Under the pieces are notes generated by a model. It had not been told where the DNA came from and searched no databases. It saw nothing but the letters and a program-made list of their open reading frames with translations. Both the position numbers and the translations under genes were made by a program. A DNA stretch of 64,000 bases, taken from contig CM056556.1 in NCBI GenBank assembly GCA_029721515.1, positions 7,626,501 to 7,690,500 of the forward strand, read 5' to 3'. Positions 35,707 to 48,605 of this stretch are shown here, piece by piece; the first letter of the stretch is position 1; every line of letters begins with the position of its first letter. This DNA comes from Synanceia verrucosa (lineage: Eukaryota > Chordata > Actinopteri > Perciformes > Synanceiidae).

Positions 35707-38700
35707 AGCTGATAATGGTATCCTCACTGACTGCGTTGTCATGGAAGAACAGCACCCACCCTCTGAAGCCCTTGGCTGTTAGCTCTGTCAGTTGTAGGCT
35801 ATAGCTGCTGTCTTTAGTGTTAGCACCATTAGCTACCGTGTGGAGGCAGTAGAAATCCCAATCTCGCATTTAGCACCCTTAAGTAAAAGGCAGTAAAATG
35901 GCAGTTAAACAGTTTCACACAAGAAAGAACTTTTAGCAACGTGGGTGATGACTGGTAATGGAAATACACTACTGAAGTTGTTCTTCCATTATCCCTGATA
36001 TTCCCACCATACTGTCAAAAATGTCAGCTGGCAAACAGAACTGCATTCACTTTTTATCACGCACTGCATCCAGTTAAACATTACAATATTTAAAAAATGC
36101 TTTGTTTTAGCCCTCAGGCAGCACAGCATGATATATGACTAAAACCATCTGCCATCAAAGCAGAAACCCATTTGTCCATGAATAATCAATTCTGAGAGGC
36201 TTTCTGTTTTGATTATGAGTGTGTGTTCTGTTTTCTTTTGCCAAATTATTACTTTCAGCAGTAATAACTGTCTGACTGAAATAAGTTGAGGTAAATTTCT
36301 TGCAACACCTTAAATGTTTACATGGATTTTGTTGTACTGTAAAATCAAAAAATAAGTCATTGTGTATCTCAGGCTATGTCTCTTCTGTGTACTTCACAGG
36401 CTAAGACATGAAAAGGGACACCATTTAGATTTATTGTAATTTCCCTTTCTTCTAACCAGGTCACCAGATTTAGACGAACACTGTAAAAAGTGTAGTTCAA
36501 ACCAAGCGTCTCTGTTTTGATTCATTCCAGGAGGTGAAAGAAGGCCTGTGGTGGTAAACCTCTCATAGTTTTACAAAGAATAAACAGTAAACATTGTGAA
36601 GAAATAAATAAAACCGTTATAAAAGCACTATTGAGGATGTTTTAATTAAGCACTGCTTGTTATTTTTATTTCCAACTGGAAAGCTTCTCCAGTATCAAAG
36701 CACAGAAGAAAACAGAAATATAGAGTTCACAAAATAACCTCAGAAATGGACCGATTCTTTTCCAGAACCACATATTGACATTTTATGAACCATATTTACC
36801 CTAATAGACTCTCTCTTTTGTTTATAGGTGGCATTTCCTTTCACTTAAATCCTAACTGACAAATGACACCGTCAGCGGTAAGTAGCACACACACCTGGTC
36901 TAATCCCTTTTAAGTACTTTTAACTCACAAAGAAACACTACACTTTGGATGACACTGCAATGGATACTGTGACACGGGCTATCATATATAAAATAGTTTG
37001 GCTTTTTTTTGCATGTAGTTTGAAGTTATAGGTTTCCCCAGTGTTCAGTATAAAATTTGTCTAGTGGGTGAAAATTAAAAGTCTGTACCTTTTTGTTGAC
37101 ACGTTAACGCCCATCCCTGACCACAGCCAATAGTGTATAATGCATGGTTGATGCTTTGCTCCTCCCTGTGAGATGTAAATCTTGTTTTTCTCTGCTGACC
37201 ACCACGCTCCCAGGAAAAGACAACAGTCTTCCAAATGACACAGTTGTAGACTTCCGATTACAGCCCTGTCACTTACTCTACCGATGTGTAAACACATGCT
37301 GGAGAGACGGACAGAGTGAGAGCAATGGATTGAGATGTGCACGGGTTCGTGGGCTGCTTTTTGTTTCCCTCCAGACATCAGAGCTTTGGTTAGAAGCGCT
37401 GACATAAAACTGTTTAAGTGACATGATGCCTTTAGTTAAGCTGTCTCCCTGCACAAGCCCTTTGGCTTCAAGGGCTGAGTTAACATAAAACATAACTCAC
37501 CTCATTATTGACATGTCATTACATTGTTTCCACATTTAACTTCTGTCTTGCTGAAAGCAGCAGCAGTATGCAGCTGTAATCTGGAAACACTGTGATCTTT
37601 GCGTCACTTTATCATATTTTTTGCGCGTCATGAACAACTGAGGCTACTTCAAACTTCCAAAATGGTTAAAATGAGTTTTAAAATGCACTTTTCTGAATTA
37701 TGGCAATCCAAATTATTATTACAATAGCTTCTGCTATCCGTAGAGTCTTTGTGATCCTATGGCCTGTGAGAAGACAGTCCCAGCGCTGGCATCGTCTTGG
37801 CCTACCGACCAAAAGTGTGATAATTTTAGACTAAAGTCTCTCACATGGTCTGGAGCAAGGACGGCATTTGGAAATAAACTTGGAATTTAGCTTAATTGCA
37901 GTTTACAGATTTAGGAGGGGCAGCGTTCTCTTCTTTATTTTCTTGCATAAATAGAGAGTGACTGCAGGCCAAAGACATGAGGTTTCAAAGCCACAAAAGA
38001 GGTTAAAGAACGTCAGAGGCAGTGGGGACACTTTTGAGCCTGGTTCCTCAGCTCTCCCTGAGGCTTAGCCACGCTCTGCCCCTAATGTAGGATCCTTCTC
38101 CCTTCTCACCAAATTCATCACATTTATTATTCCCCCTAGGCTATTAGGTCTCCGCAGTAAAACTAGACTGTGAGTTTTTAACAGTTTAATGCAAAGTTAC
38201 AATGTTTGCTTTTTAAAGATGCTAATTTTTGTTGTAGGAGGTGCAAGAGGTTTCTTCTGGGAAGTTTCCCCATTTTTGTTCAGCAAAATCTCTCCTCAGC
38301 AAATGATTCGTCCTCTGAGGTCCTCAATCTTTGACGGCTTTGCTGCGTACTCAGATATTTGCTGTTACCTTATAACTCATTTTGTGTTATCGCTCCCTGT
38401 CAAGCCTTAAAAATCTGTAATCTTTTAATTTATTTATCTTTTATTTTACAAAAACTGACTCGTTTACCTGATCAAGTTATGAACATTTGACTCTATGTTG
38501 AATGGTTTGACAGCATCGTGTGATATATAGCTAATGAAAATGATATCATGGAATTATGGCCAGGATTTGGCAAGATGGAGGGAGGAGATGTAATGGATGC
38601 GTCTCAGGTGGAGCTCCAGGGGACAGGACATAAACTGTGAACCGTTACAACAGATTAAGAGTCTCCTCTGTTGCTGCATGGTCTCTGGTTGACAATGATT

Positions 38701-41700
38701 TAGTATCTGAGCCTCCCTCATTGCTCAGATGATAGAGATTAGATTGAGATAAATTGAAAGTTAAAACACAGCATGCACTCAAAAACATATGTACCCTCAT
38801 ATTAATACAAACCTTTTCAAATGCAAACATTCCCACAAATACATATACATACTTACATGTATGCAAGGGTATGCACACTTTGGAAGGAATGCTTTGTGCA
38901 GTGAAGATAAAAGACATATTCTGCAGACATATGATGAGAAAAATGTCTGTTAATAGCATGCTCTGCTGGAAAGTATGCCATCCAAACTGCAGTAAGTTCA
39001 CATTAGTGAAAGACCATTGCTGCCCCAGACTGCACTTCAAAGAGGAGGTAGATCAAACTCAGGAAAACAAGACCTGGCCATGGGGCGTCCATCACTGGAG
39101 AATAGGGGCTGCTAGATGGGTATCTGGGTGATGAAGAGGCTCACCGGGAAGAATAAGTGAGATTCAAGCAACGAGGCCGTGGGTCTTGAGCTTGGATGAG
39201 CACGTAAGCTTTTGAATAGCCCCAAAGGATATTTGTGTAAGGCAGTGTGTGATTTGGGGATGACTGATTCAGGGAGGTAATGGTGAGTGACTGGGACCTA
39301 TGGAAACTGTGTTTAGTTGAAAAAACAGGAAGAAAGGGAGGAAGGATGGAAAGAATGAATCGTCGCAGAAATAACAAATTTCATCAGTGACAATTTCAGG
39401 TCATCTGATAATGTGTGAGCGTGAAAGTTCAAGGCTGGATTAATCTGTATTGTACAAGTACTTTTGTGAATGAGTCATTACCTGTTTTCTCCAGTAGGCT
39501 ACGGCTTCTCAAACTCTGACTATGCAAGGATATTAATTATTTTCACAGGGTAAAAGAAGTCATATATTACGCAGATAACACAGCCCCTGCTTTTCATCAG
39601 GGTTACATCTAGATTAACAACAGAGATTTACGCCAATGGCTGAGTGGACGTTTCTACAGTTTGTGTCATGTCACAACCTTTTTAAGTATCAAACCAAGAC
39701 TCCAATCTTTCCCTAACTATGAGTAAATATGATAAATTGGTGCTATCCCCTGACAATATTACAGCTTATCTCTAATCAGTTGTTGTATAGGAATGTAATT
39801 TCCTCTCTTTGTCTCTAACCAAACCTTTTGTACAGCTTGTATTCTAATCCTTACCTGTCCCACTTTTGACATCTGTAACTGCACTCTAAGCATCTGTCAT
39901 CCCGGCATTTCATCTATTTGATGTTTACCATCCAGTGGAGGCTCTTTGTAGTGGAGTCTGTTTAACCTGTCAGTGTCAATGGTAGAGGAATACCTTACAG
40001 AAGGATTGGTGTGAGCCAGTTTTGATACTGTGTTTGTTCTTCCTGTTCACCAACCCAACCCTCCTTGAGAGCAGGCTGGCTGATTGACAGGAAAGAGTGA
40101 TTCTGGGGTCACGAGGCGTGCAGACCTGAAGGGGAGGTCCCAGTGTCATGACCGGACATGCAGGCTGACACTCCGTGCTAATGTTTGCTGGCGACTGACA
40201 AGTGGTTTATTAGTATAAGAGGGATGTGGACCTCTCACCCAGATCACAATATGGAGCACATCAGCAATTGTGATTAATCCATCAGTTACACTTTTCCACC
40301 TTGTGGCACACAGATGAACACATATCTGTGACATCATGAAACATATTAGGCAGTTTAGTTAATACCACTAATCTTCAAAATATTTAAGGACTTGTTTTGT
40401 GGAAATTCACTCTCACTGTTTTGTTCAAGGGTGACTCTTTCTATTCCTTTGAAATTCAGCACAATATAAGCAACAATATTTAATATTATATTGCCATCAC
40501 TTTGCAAAGTCTGCATTTGGGTCTTTTACATTTGACACTAGATTAAATATGTAGGCCTGTTTAAAAGCATGTTATCTAAATATCCTGACTTTGACACACA
40601 AGTTCCCTTCGTGTGGGCATTTTTCATCATGTATCTCTCAGATCTCACAGTCTGCTGACACTAGCAGGTTTCAACAGAGCTCCGTCATCCTATCCATCCC
40701 AACAGGGGATTCCTCAAACCCCAAGATGCTGCAGAAATACATCAGCATGATCAAATATGTCCAGATGAGTCACTTTTTCCACCAAGCTGACAGAATGCAA
40801 AGCTTTGAATCAAGCCTGTTTTTTTGTCTTTACTTTCTTAAAATGCAAATAGAGCTTTATGAGGTTATTATCGAGCCATGTGTGAACATAAATGCAGCTT
40901 TTTGGTTGTGTTTGCAGATTTACAGGCTTTGTATGTTGACAGGGAAATCCAGCCCATATTTGAAACTCCATTGTGTACCCCAGTGATGACCCCTCTGGTT
41001 CTGTCCTCATCACCCCAACCCAACCCCAAAATACTTCCACTACATTACTCAGAGCAGACAGTCAACTTACGCACAGTTTTACACAGAGGGTTAACCCTTA
41101 GCTATAAACTTAAACAGGTAAATTATATGTCTCCAAAATTACAGTCTTTATGCAGCTTTGATTTTATGAACTGCAAGATGACCACAGTGAGTAATACAAC
41201 ATGAGAGCTGTGTTCCAGTGAGGAATATAATGACTATCTAGACATACATTACTAGCTTGGTTCCATATTGTTTAGGTATTTGAATGAATGATGTGTAGCC
41301 CATGCTACACAAAACCATCAAGCTTGCTCATTTGAAGTAAATGACTCACAGTCAGTTAAAGCCCCTGCAAGACACAGGGTCACATTTTCTCTATGAAGCA
41401 ACTCTATAAAGCTAAGGCTTATAGAGACTATTGCTGTTATATGGTTTTATAAGAAATTAAGGAGATTATCTTTCAACTTTCTGCTTGTTTTTAATTCAGA
41501 TACACAGTACATAGGCAGTGTTATTCTTATATGTATCCAATATATATGTATTCCAACTGAAAATGTGTTTCTAACATTTCCTTGGTCAAAGTTTAGGCTA
41601 TATATAAGCAATCAATTGTGTTGTAAGTTCTTAGATTTTAATATTAGTTTTAAAATGTCATTTCCACTCCTTATCACTACTTAAACTATCAGTAACCATG

Positions 41701-42198
41701 ACCTTTAAACCCTGTATGCAGGCTCCCCTTTCCTTGCTGTCATTCATCTCCTTAAATTCAAAGATACCATCGACCCCAAGCAAGGGCTTGTTGAGATATC
41801 ACCATCAGGCTGTTTTTGCCCTTCAATCACTCCAGATTGCTTCCAGGGTGAAGTGACACCAGGCCACTTTTTGCACATGTTGCACAGATAAAGTACACGC
41901 ATGCACTACCACAGTTATTCACACTGGCTCATTGTATCACCCACGACTCCAATACTTTATAAGTGAAAGGAGAATGTAAGAGCAAAGTCTCATGGTCTGT
42001 CAAACAAAGAATTCATACGTCATGTCTCCCTCTTACCCTCTTCACAAGTTCCCCTCAGGTGCTGTGATGACAGTAAATTATTCAACACACAAGGAAGCTG
42101 AAGATGTTTTCTTTAAAAGGAAACCAAAATGATGGGAAAGAAAAAAAAAATTTGCTGATTTTGCAATATATGATGAAACTGACCAAAAAGATGACTCA
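35707..42198. other. Non-coding background
   Basis: Mostly unannotated, except for the weak exon candidate at 36828-36877. The plus frame 40878-41204 and the minus frame 38645-39040 are about 110-130 codons without recognisable domains. I see no RNA genes or transposon coding. Confidence 0.45.
36828..36877 (+). other. Weak exon candidate, 50 nt, splice-bounded
   Basis: A pyrimidine-rich acceptor (ctctctcttttgtttatag, ending at 36827) precedes 50 bases, then a near-consensus donor gcg|gtaagtag begins at 36878. The segment contains an ATG at 36863 that would encode MTPSA up to the donor, so it might be an untranslated-to-first-coding exon. Chance matches of this quality are expected in 64 kb, and I cannot link it to a gene. 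Confidence 0.15.
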
Positions 42199-42210
42199 GT
42201 GTTATGAACT

Positions 42211-42320
42211 ATCCATCCATCCATTTCCTACCGCTTATCCTCATAGGGTCACGGGGGGGGCTGGAGCCTATCCCAGCTGTCTTAGGGTGAAAGGCAGGTT
42301 ACACCCTGGACAAGTCACCA
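42211..42320 (-). repeat. 3' portion of the dispersed retroposon
   Basis: The block includes (ATCC)n, taccgcttatcctcataggg, tcacgggggg, ctggagcctatcccagct and accctggacaagtcacca. I recognise it as a very common teleost repeat. Its first 43 bases parallel the stub at 3895-3937. It is interrupted at 42320 by the Harbinger terminus. Confidence 0.85.
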
Positions 42321-43489
42321 GGGGCATCATGTATCAATACGTGCGTGGCGTTCATACTGAGAGCTGGCGTATGCTGTAATCCAGAAAGTGGCGTACACTG
42401 ACAAAAATTCGGATTTATCAAGCACTGCGAACGCCAGAATCCAAGCAGCTCCCCCTGATACATCTCAATCAGTGTGGAATTGAGCGCACATATCGGCGTT
42501 GCGGACTCCTCCCTCACCACACCAATAAATACATATGCAAATTCATTTAAACAGGCTCCATGCTGGGGCTGTCCTTATCATGAGAGGGGAAACTTCAGGG
42601 TGTAGCCACGATCACCTGAGTTAAAAACGCAGGATTAGACACCACATGTGCTGCACCTGATGGATCACACTGATATGAAATATCAGGATTACAATTCAGG
42701 AGAGATGCTGATGAAGCTATTTGTGACTTCACGCACGTGTGTAGATGATAATCGGGGATGCACACATGCAAACTATGAGTCAGGGAGAAGACTGATGACC
42801 AGTCAACATTTACTCCAGTCGCACCACGGCATGGCCGTCTACAGCCCCTTCCCACCATGTTTTTATTTAGGATATATGAATCGCCTGTTGAACCAGATCA
42901 CCTCGCAGTGATGTTGGTCACATTCATTTGTGCATCACAAATAATCTGCATACTGTGATGGTGCTTTTACTGAAACATGAATGCAGTCGATCGCTCTGAT
43001 TACATCAAGAAGTCCAGCTATCGCTGCAAATTGTGCATTGATGTTGACCTGTTTAACTGCATTGTATACAAATTGTAATATGCCTGGCTGACATGTGGAT
43101 GATCCAGTCCAACACACGTGGCATGGCCCGGCTCAGGGTCGACTGGCTCACTCCCGATCGGACAGTGTCCGACCATGGTCAGCGCCCGTGTGGCTCTGGC
43201 AGCGCTCGGCTCCTCCTGTGATGCTCCAAGGCTGGGAACTGACCAGTCACAGCTCCGCGCACAGCTCTGCGCACAGCTGTTTACAAACTAGTGACAATTT
43301 CCCCAACATCCCCTCTAAGTGTCGCCAACGGACCAAAGCATCAGAACCTGGCGTACAGCAGCTATGAAGTTGGCGTGAAGCGGTGCCAGTTTCCACGCTC
43401 AGTTCACTATTGATAAATCAGAATGTGAACGTGGGTCCTGGCATACGCCATGTTTCCTGGCGTACGCTACTTTGATACATGAGGCCCCC
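42321..43489 (-). mobile_element. Harbinger (PIF/Harbinger) DNA transposon, degenerate
   Basis: The ends are inverted: ggggcatcatgtatcaa at 42321-42337 and ttgatacatgaggccccc at 43472-43489, with one mismatch over the common 17. Inside both ends are repeated ggcgtacgc-type sites (ggcgtatgc, ggcgtacac, ggcgtacagc, catacgcc, ggcgtacgc), likely subterminal transposase-binding repeats. A minus-strand HARBI1-like nuclease pseudogene occupies the middle. The size of about 1.17 kb is far below a two-gene autonomous Harbinger, and the second, Myb-like gene is not recognisable. The expected 3-bp target duplication is not clear. Confidence 0.85.
42830..43117 (-). pseudogene. Harbinger (HARBI1-like) transposase remnant
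   Basis: On the minus strand, FAAIAGLLDVIRAIDCIHV followed by KAPS (about 43030-42955) carries the first catalytic aspartate of the Harbinger DDE nuclease in its usual AIDCTHV-like context. A deletion and frame change follow, and a second frame gives QIICDAQMNVTNI (from 42948), then AR, a TGA at about 42900 where tryptophan is normal, and SGSTGDSYIL. The ICDA and GSTxDS motifs are characteristic of the family. The frame stays open to about 42595, but I recognise nothing of the GDxGY motif or the final glutamate region there. Nuclease activity is not possible. Confidence 0.85.
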
Positions 43490-43514
43490 GTGTTACACCA
43501 CCGTGTTATGAGCT

Positions 43515-46500
43515 GGATTAAGTGAAGTATTTATGCAGGTTCGAATTAACATTTGTTCTTAGTAAGTAGAGACTACAGGCAGGTGAAATGCAGGAAAGGT
43601 TGCTCTATTTCACATTTGTTCTCATGCAATATCTATTTTATGGTGTTTCTGTTTAGAGACAATACATGGGAGAAACAAATGACAATTTGTCAAATAGCTG
43701 CTTAACCTGACGTACTGCTATTTCTACTTCTACTACTGCTGACTGCAGGGAAGACAACTGTATGACGGTCCTGAAAGCTCAACACATAAAGAGCTGTCCT
43801 CTCCAACTTTACACATGCACAGCATTTAGAAAAACAGCTGTGTCCTTTTGTTTCATGAAGCTGTTTCTGATAATAAGATCACACAATCACGACTAAGATA
43901 CTAACAGGAGAAAATGTTTTGATTCTAGCATGACAATATTTGACAATTTTTTTCTTTCGTAAATTTATGCACTACTTTCCCCACATAGTTTCCATTGTTG
44001 ACCAATTTAATTATGGACTACACCCTCACTCCTACTTTAAAGCAATTGTTCCCAACAATTAAATAACAATTAGTCATCCCATAAAAGACTTTGCAAGTAA
44101 CGCAAGCACAGTTTTAGTCCTTTTTGTATTCTTGGCTGTGTTTTCTGCTGTATGTCTACAGTATTGTGCATTGATCTCGGTACCATTATATAACCCCAGA
44201 TGCTTCTCCGGCGCCTTTGCTCATCTGTAACATGTTCATGAGTCCAGCCGGCATACACACAAGAGCATGCCGACATGCCTTTGATCTCTCTCCCCTCCTG
44301 GGCCTCCTCAAATGTTTGAACCTCCTCAAGCTTGTCCAGCCTGGATGCTTCTGATGAGGACTGCAACGCCACTGATCTAATTCACTGCATCTATGCAAAC
44401 AGTCTGCCACCCACGGGATAAGCCATGGCACTCTTGTGGGCTTCTCAGGTGGAGCTCCAAGCATCCATGATCACTTGTGTATGGCAGGTCTGAGTGCTGT
44501 CTCTCTCTGTAGGCCCCCGGTCCAAAGGAATGCCATTAGCTGCCAGCTCCTTTCACAGCCTCTCACATTTTGACTCCCACTAATTCACTCCAAAGGCAGA
44601 GGAGCCTTTATATCTGTGCCATATGCTACACAGTGCATGCACAGATGTGTTTTGTGGTTTGCCTGAGGTACGCCTTAATGATAACACACATGATAAAACA
44701 TTTGTTAGATGCATTTAGCTGTGTTGATAGATGTTTACGTTAACTATCTACTGAGAGGTTTAAAAAGAGGTCAATTCAGTGGCTTTTTCTGTGTGTATGT
44801 GTGTGTGTATGTACGGACTACACAGATATGCAGTCATGTGTACAGTCTATATATATGTGCGTGCATATTTGTACAGATCTGTGTATGTGATCCAGGGGGT
44901 AAAGGACAGTAAAATATTGTGTTGGCTTTACACTGTTATGCTCTTGTCGTGAGTCTCAGCAAGAGGAGGTTGGCTTGACTCTCTTGTTTTGGATAATTGT
45001 ACGCTGCCGAGGTCTGTGGTCCCCTTCTCTGTCTCCCTGTGGCCTAGGCTGCAGGAGCCATATTTAGGTTGTACGTCCTTGTCCTATCCTGTCTCATCCC
45101 CATCCTGTGCAACACACCCCCCACAACGCAGTATGGGGCAGATAAAGTGACAGCGAGTGGTCCAGAGGCCAAACTGAAGGTGCTTTCAGAAGTTACTACA
45201 ATCCTTGTCTTGATTTCTCATTGAGTTAATCTTTGTTTGGGACCTGTGTGTGGACATAAAGTTGCATGATTTGGTTTCATAAATGTATTTTCGGGAATTT
45301 ATGTAACCAAAAATATTTGAAACCACGCTTTAGCTATACTAGTGTTACTAGGTTGTGCTCTACTTTTTTGTGGTTCGACTTTAGGTGCAGCTTGTGCCCT
45401 GTGCAATGAATTTCGAATTTTCATTTAAGAAAGAACAAGAACTGGGATTATATCATTTGGACTATATTCACTTATTCACTTGGCTTGTTCAACTAAAATA
45501 TTCTCCCAAGATATCTGAAATGTTTTACTTTATTGTACTTCTTCTTACAGGCACAAGCATCAATAACAGTTGCTCTTTTATGTGGTGCTCAAATCTTGGG
45601 TGGACCAATGAAAGCTCAGTTGAATGACTGACTGCTCACTCCTCCATCTCCAGGTGACCTCTCATTTTTCTGTGTCATCACAAATATATGTAGTGAGCTT
45701 ATGTGTATTACTGGATATCCATGGGAACGACCTCTTTTTGATGATAACTTATAAGATATATATAGTATGTTTCTATCCTGAGGCACTGAGCTCTAGCTTC
45801 AGGGAATGCATATTTGGACCACCACTGTTCTCCTGACACTGCAATGCATTTTTCAGGTCATTTATGAGTCATAGAGATGGATATTGATATCACTGTTTAT
45901 GAATCGTCAAGTGAAGTCATAGCTAAACTGTAGGTATCACACAATCTATAAGGAGTACATACAGTAGATCCTTGAGGGAGTGTCATGTGCTGTGTGCTGT
46001 AATGTGATGATGTGTGGCTCTCAAGCCACTGCCTGCATCAACTCAAATTTCTCCTGCGGCGAATGATGATAGGAGCAGGTGTTACAGCAAGTAAAGGCCC
46101 ATCGGAAAACTCTTCATTTCTCTTGCTCAATCGCTTATTTTTCTTTTCTGTCACCTGCTCTTCCCTGCTCTCTTACATATGCGCTTTCACATAAACACTT
46201 CTTCAACTTCTCTTTTCTTTTTACTTTAGTCACCCAGCAAAGAATTTATCGCCGCTGGGTTTGAATTCCAGTCATTATCTGCTGAAATCATCCATGTAAT
46301 GCACATGCATGTTTTATAGCTACAGGGCTACATTTCTATATTTCTTCACTTGTAGACTCATTGTACAGTATGGGAGGGTTTTTGGTCATTCATCATTCCA
46401 TGGCCCATTTTTGTGTGGGCATATTGTATATCCTAATTGGACATTGGTATACCTGTATGAACTGACGGTGATGTGGTGCACTGTACATGATAGGCCCAAA

Positions 46501-48498
46501 TCATTATGTAACCTGCAGCCTTTTATCCATAGTAGAACCTGCCTGTGGTTTGTGTTATTTAGACTGTGAAAAATGACAGAGCAGGTGTTCATCAGTACTG
46601 GACTGGTAGAGATGCTGCCAGATTGTAGAACTGAGAAAATGTCCTTAATGACTTAATAGTTAAATAATTAAAACATTTTATATTATTATTAAAGATATTA
46701 AAGCTCAAGTCTTCAAGTTATTTGTCAAAAAATCTCTGGAGCTCAAACTTGACCTTTGACCCTAATTCTTAAGGTACTCTGTCTTTAAATTGTCTGCAAT
46801 TAGTTGATGATCTTGAAATAAAATAAAAATAATGATTACAACAACAGCATAAAATAGAGTGATCATAAGCATAAACATAAATATAATCTAAATGACAATG
46901 AATTAATGTTATAATTAATTATACTCAAAGGTCACAAAGGTGCACTACATATTCACCTATCATTAGCACATGTTTTACAACCCCATTGTTTTAATGAATT
47001 GAAAAAAACATTTTTTTTCCTCTTCCTTAAATTGCAAGTTGCAACTGGTTGTGCAATTAAATGTAACAAAACCTTAGGGTAAATATCAGTAAATATTTTA
47101 AGATCTAGAAAACCAGTATGGAAAACCTAAATACACAACAGAACTAAGGCAGAGTAGTATTATTCAAACAGAGCCAGCGAGGAGTCCAGTGAAAACAAAG
47201 AACCATAACTGATGTTAAGGGATTCTGCCTTAGCTTATATTGGTGTTTTAGAAGTTTTGGAAAATAACCCACCATTTTCTCCAAGAGGGAAGCCAGTTGG
47301 CACTGGATATTTGGTCCTTATTGTTCCAAAAATCATAAAATATCATTTTTAACAAGCAGTGTACTTAAGGTCTTTTGTCTTTACATAGCATAGACATAGA
47401 CGATCTGGATATTGTGTGGGGTTTTGCGGACTGGGGTGGTGACTCAAACTGGGAAGTCGGTCCTTCTGTAAAGAACCCAAATAATGCTTGTTTTCTTATT
47501 CAAATTTTTAAATCACTGACATATTTCAAAGCCAGGCTATTTCATTTCCCAGTGATTTCATTTTTTGGGGAATGTATTTCTTCCCTGTTCCATTGTACAA
47601 CCAACCATACTAGCGATGACTAAATGAGTCTACATGTTGTGAATGTTCCCATACCTCAACTTGAAGAAATAAAAACCCACAATTTTCCTAATTTTCCAGT
47701 CTCCACCGTCATCCTTTTTATTCCTTGTCATGCACCCTGCAGATGCTCGTAAGCCCCACTCCTAACTGGAATTGGGATACAGAGTTTCCAGTTTCCATTA
47801 ATCATGGTACTCAGTCCGAAAACATTTTCCCTCACTCCCTCAGTTACTCTTGGATCGCATCCAGAAGAGTAAATAATTATGCACTTAGCACTTAACATGC
47901 ACTGTCCTATAGAGGTCCTATAAAGCCCCCACTCCTGGCTTAAAGCTAGAGATGGTCAATCAAATGCTCTTTTGGCCTGAATGAATTTTGGATGGTTTAT
48001 CTCCCTACTTACCTACCTAACTTCTTTTTTGTCCGCACAATCTTTGCGTCTCACCAGTCTTCCTCAAGCCACTAGCATGACAGTTGTAAGTTTTAGCAAC
48101 AGTCATGTATTTTGTTTACGTTCATTATGATATGTTTTCATTAATTATGATAATTTCAGGTGTGGCTGTGGAGGGAGTCCTGATTGGAGAGACAGTGTTG
48201 TCGACTTGATGACTTTCTCTCCAGATTTAGTGACTTTTGGAGCTAGTGCTACTACTAGTGCTACTACTTTCATCTGGGAACACTGGGCTTTTTCCAGTTG
48301 GGTAATTTTAAAAAAAATCTAGCATGCTCTTGTTGGTTTCTCAAGATTACCAGTCATAGCTTTCAGGAAATATTGATGTCACATTAGGTCCCACAGATTC
48401 CAATAAACCAACCCAGGACTCTATATTCACTTTTTTTTTTTAGCCATTCTAGTGGTGTGGCTCAATTAATGGTGATGTCAGTATCTCCATCAGTCTAC
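43515..48498. other. Non-coding background
   Basis: No gene or RNA recognised in 5 kb. Overlapping minus frames at 44070-44372 and 44186-44464 have no domain. A plus frame at 47375-47623 (IDIDDLDIVWGFADWGGDSN) is unusual in composition but follows no known family. Small GT-rich runs occur at 44790-44815. Confidence 0.45.
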
Positions 48499-48605
48499 CA
48501 CGTTGGTCCAGACTGCAATATTTCACAGACCACTCGATCATTGCCATGAAATTTTGGAGAGACATTCACTGGCCCAGAGGATGGAGCCTGAGCGGAACCA
48601 TGAAC
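48499..48605. repeat. Degraded dispersed teleost repeat fragment
   Basis: ttggtccagactgcaatatt, followed by attgccatgaaattttggag, agacattca and cagaggatg, keeps the order of a repeat I recall from many fish genomes. No ends are visible. The assignment is from memory of the family and unconfirmed. Confidence 0.45.

Larger units (their letters stand above)
42199..43514 (-). mobile_element. Composite locus: retroposon with nested Harbinger, 12-bp target duplication
   Basis: gtgttatgaact at 42199-42210 recurs as gtgttatgagct at 43503-43514 (11 of 12). Directly inside the left copy is an (ATCC)n run, then the same ctaccgcttatcctcatagg block seen at 3895-3937. It extends here through ggctggagcctatcccagct and acaccctggacaagtcacca to 42320, where a Harbinger element begins. 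The tail lies next to the duplication, as in the small copy, so the retroposon is on the minus strand. About 14 bases between the Harbinger right end and the right duplication would be its remaining 5' part. The order of events is retroposition first, then Harbinger insertion. Confidence 0.75.

Noticed and set aside
46230..46280. tRNA-like B box (gggtttgaattcc)
   Set aside because: No A box at the right spacing and no cloverleaf can be drawn. The same is true near 43540 and 23655.
47375..47623. Acidic, tryptophan-containing frame after a pyrimidine-rich acatag
   Set aside because: Considered as an exon, but the acceptor is poor, no donor fits, and the sequence matches no family.
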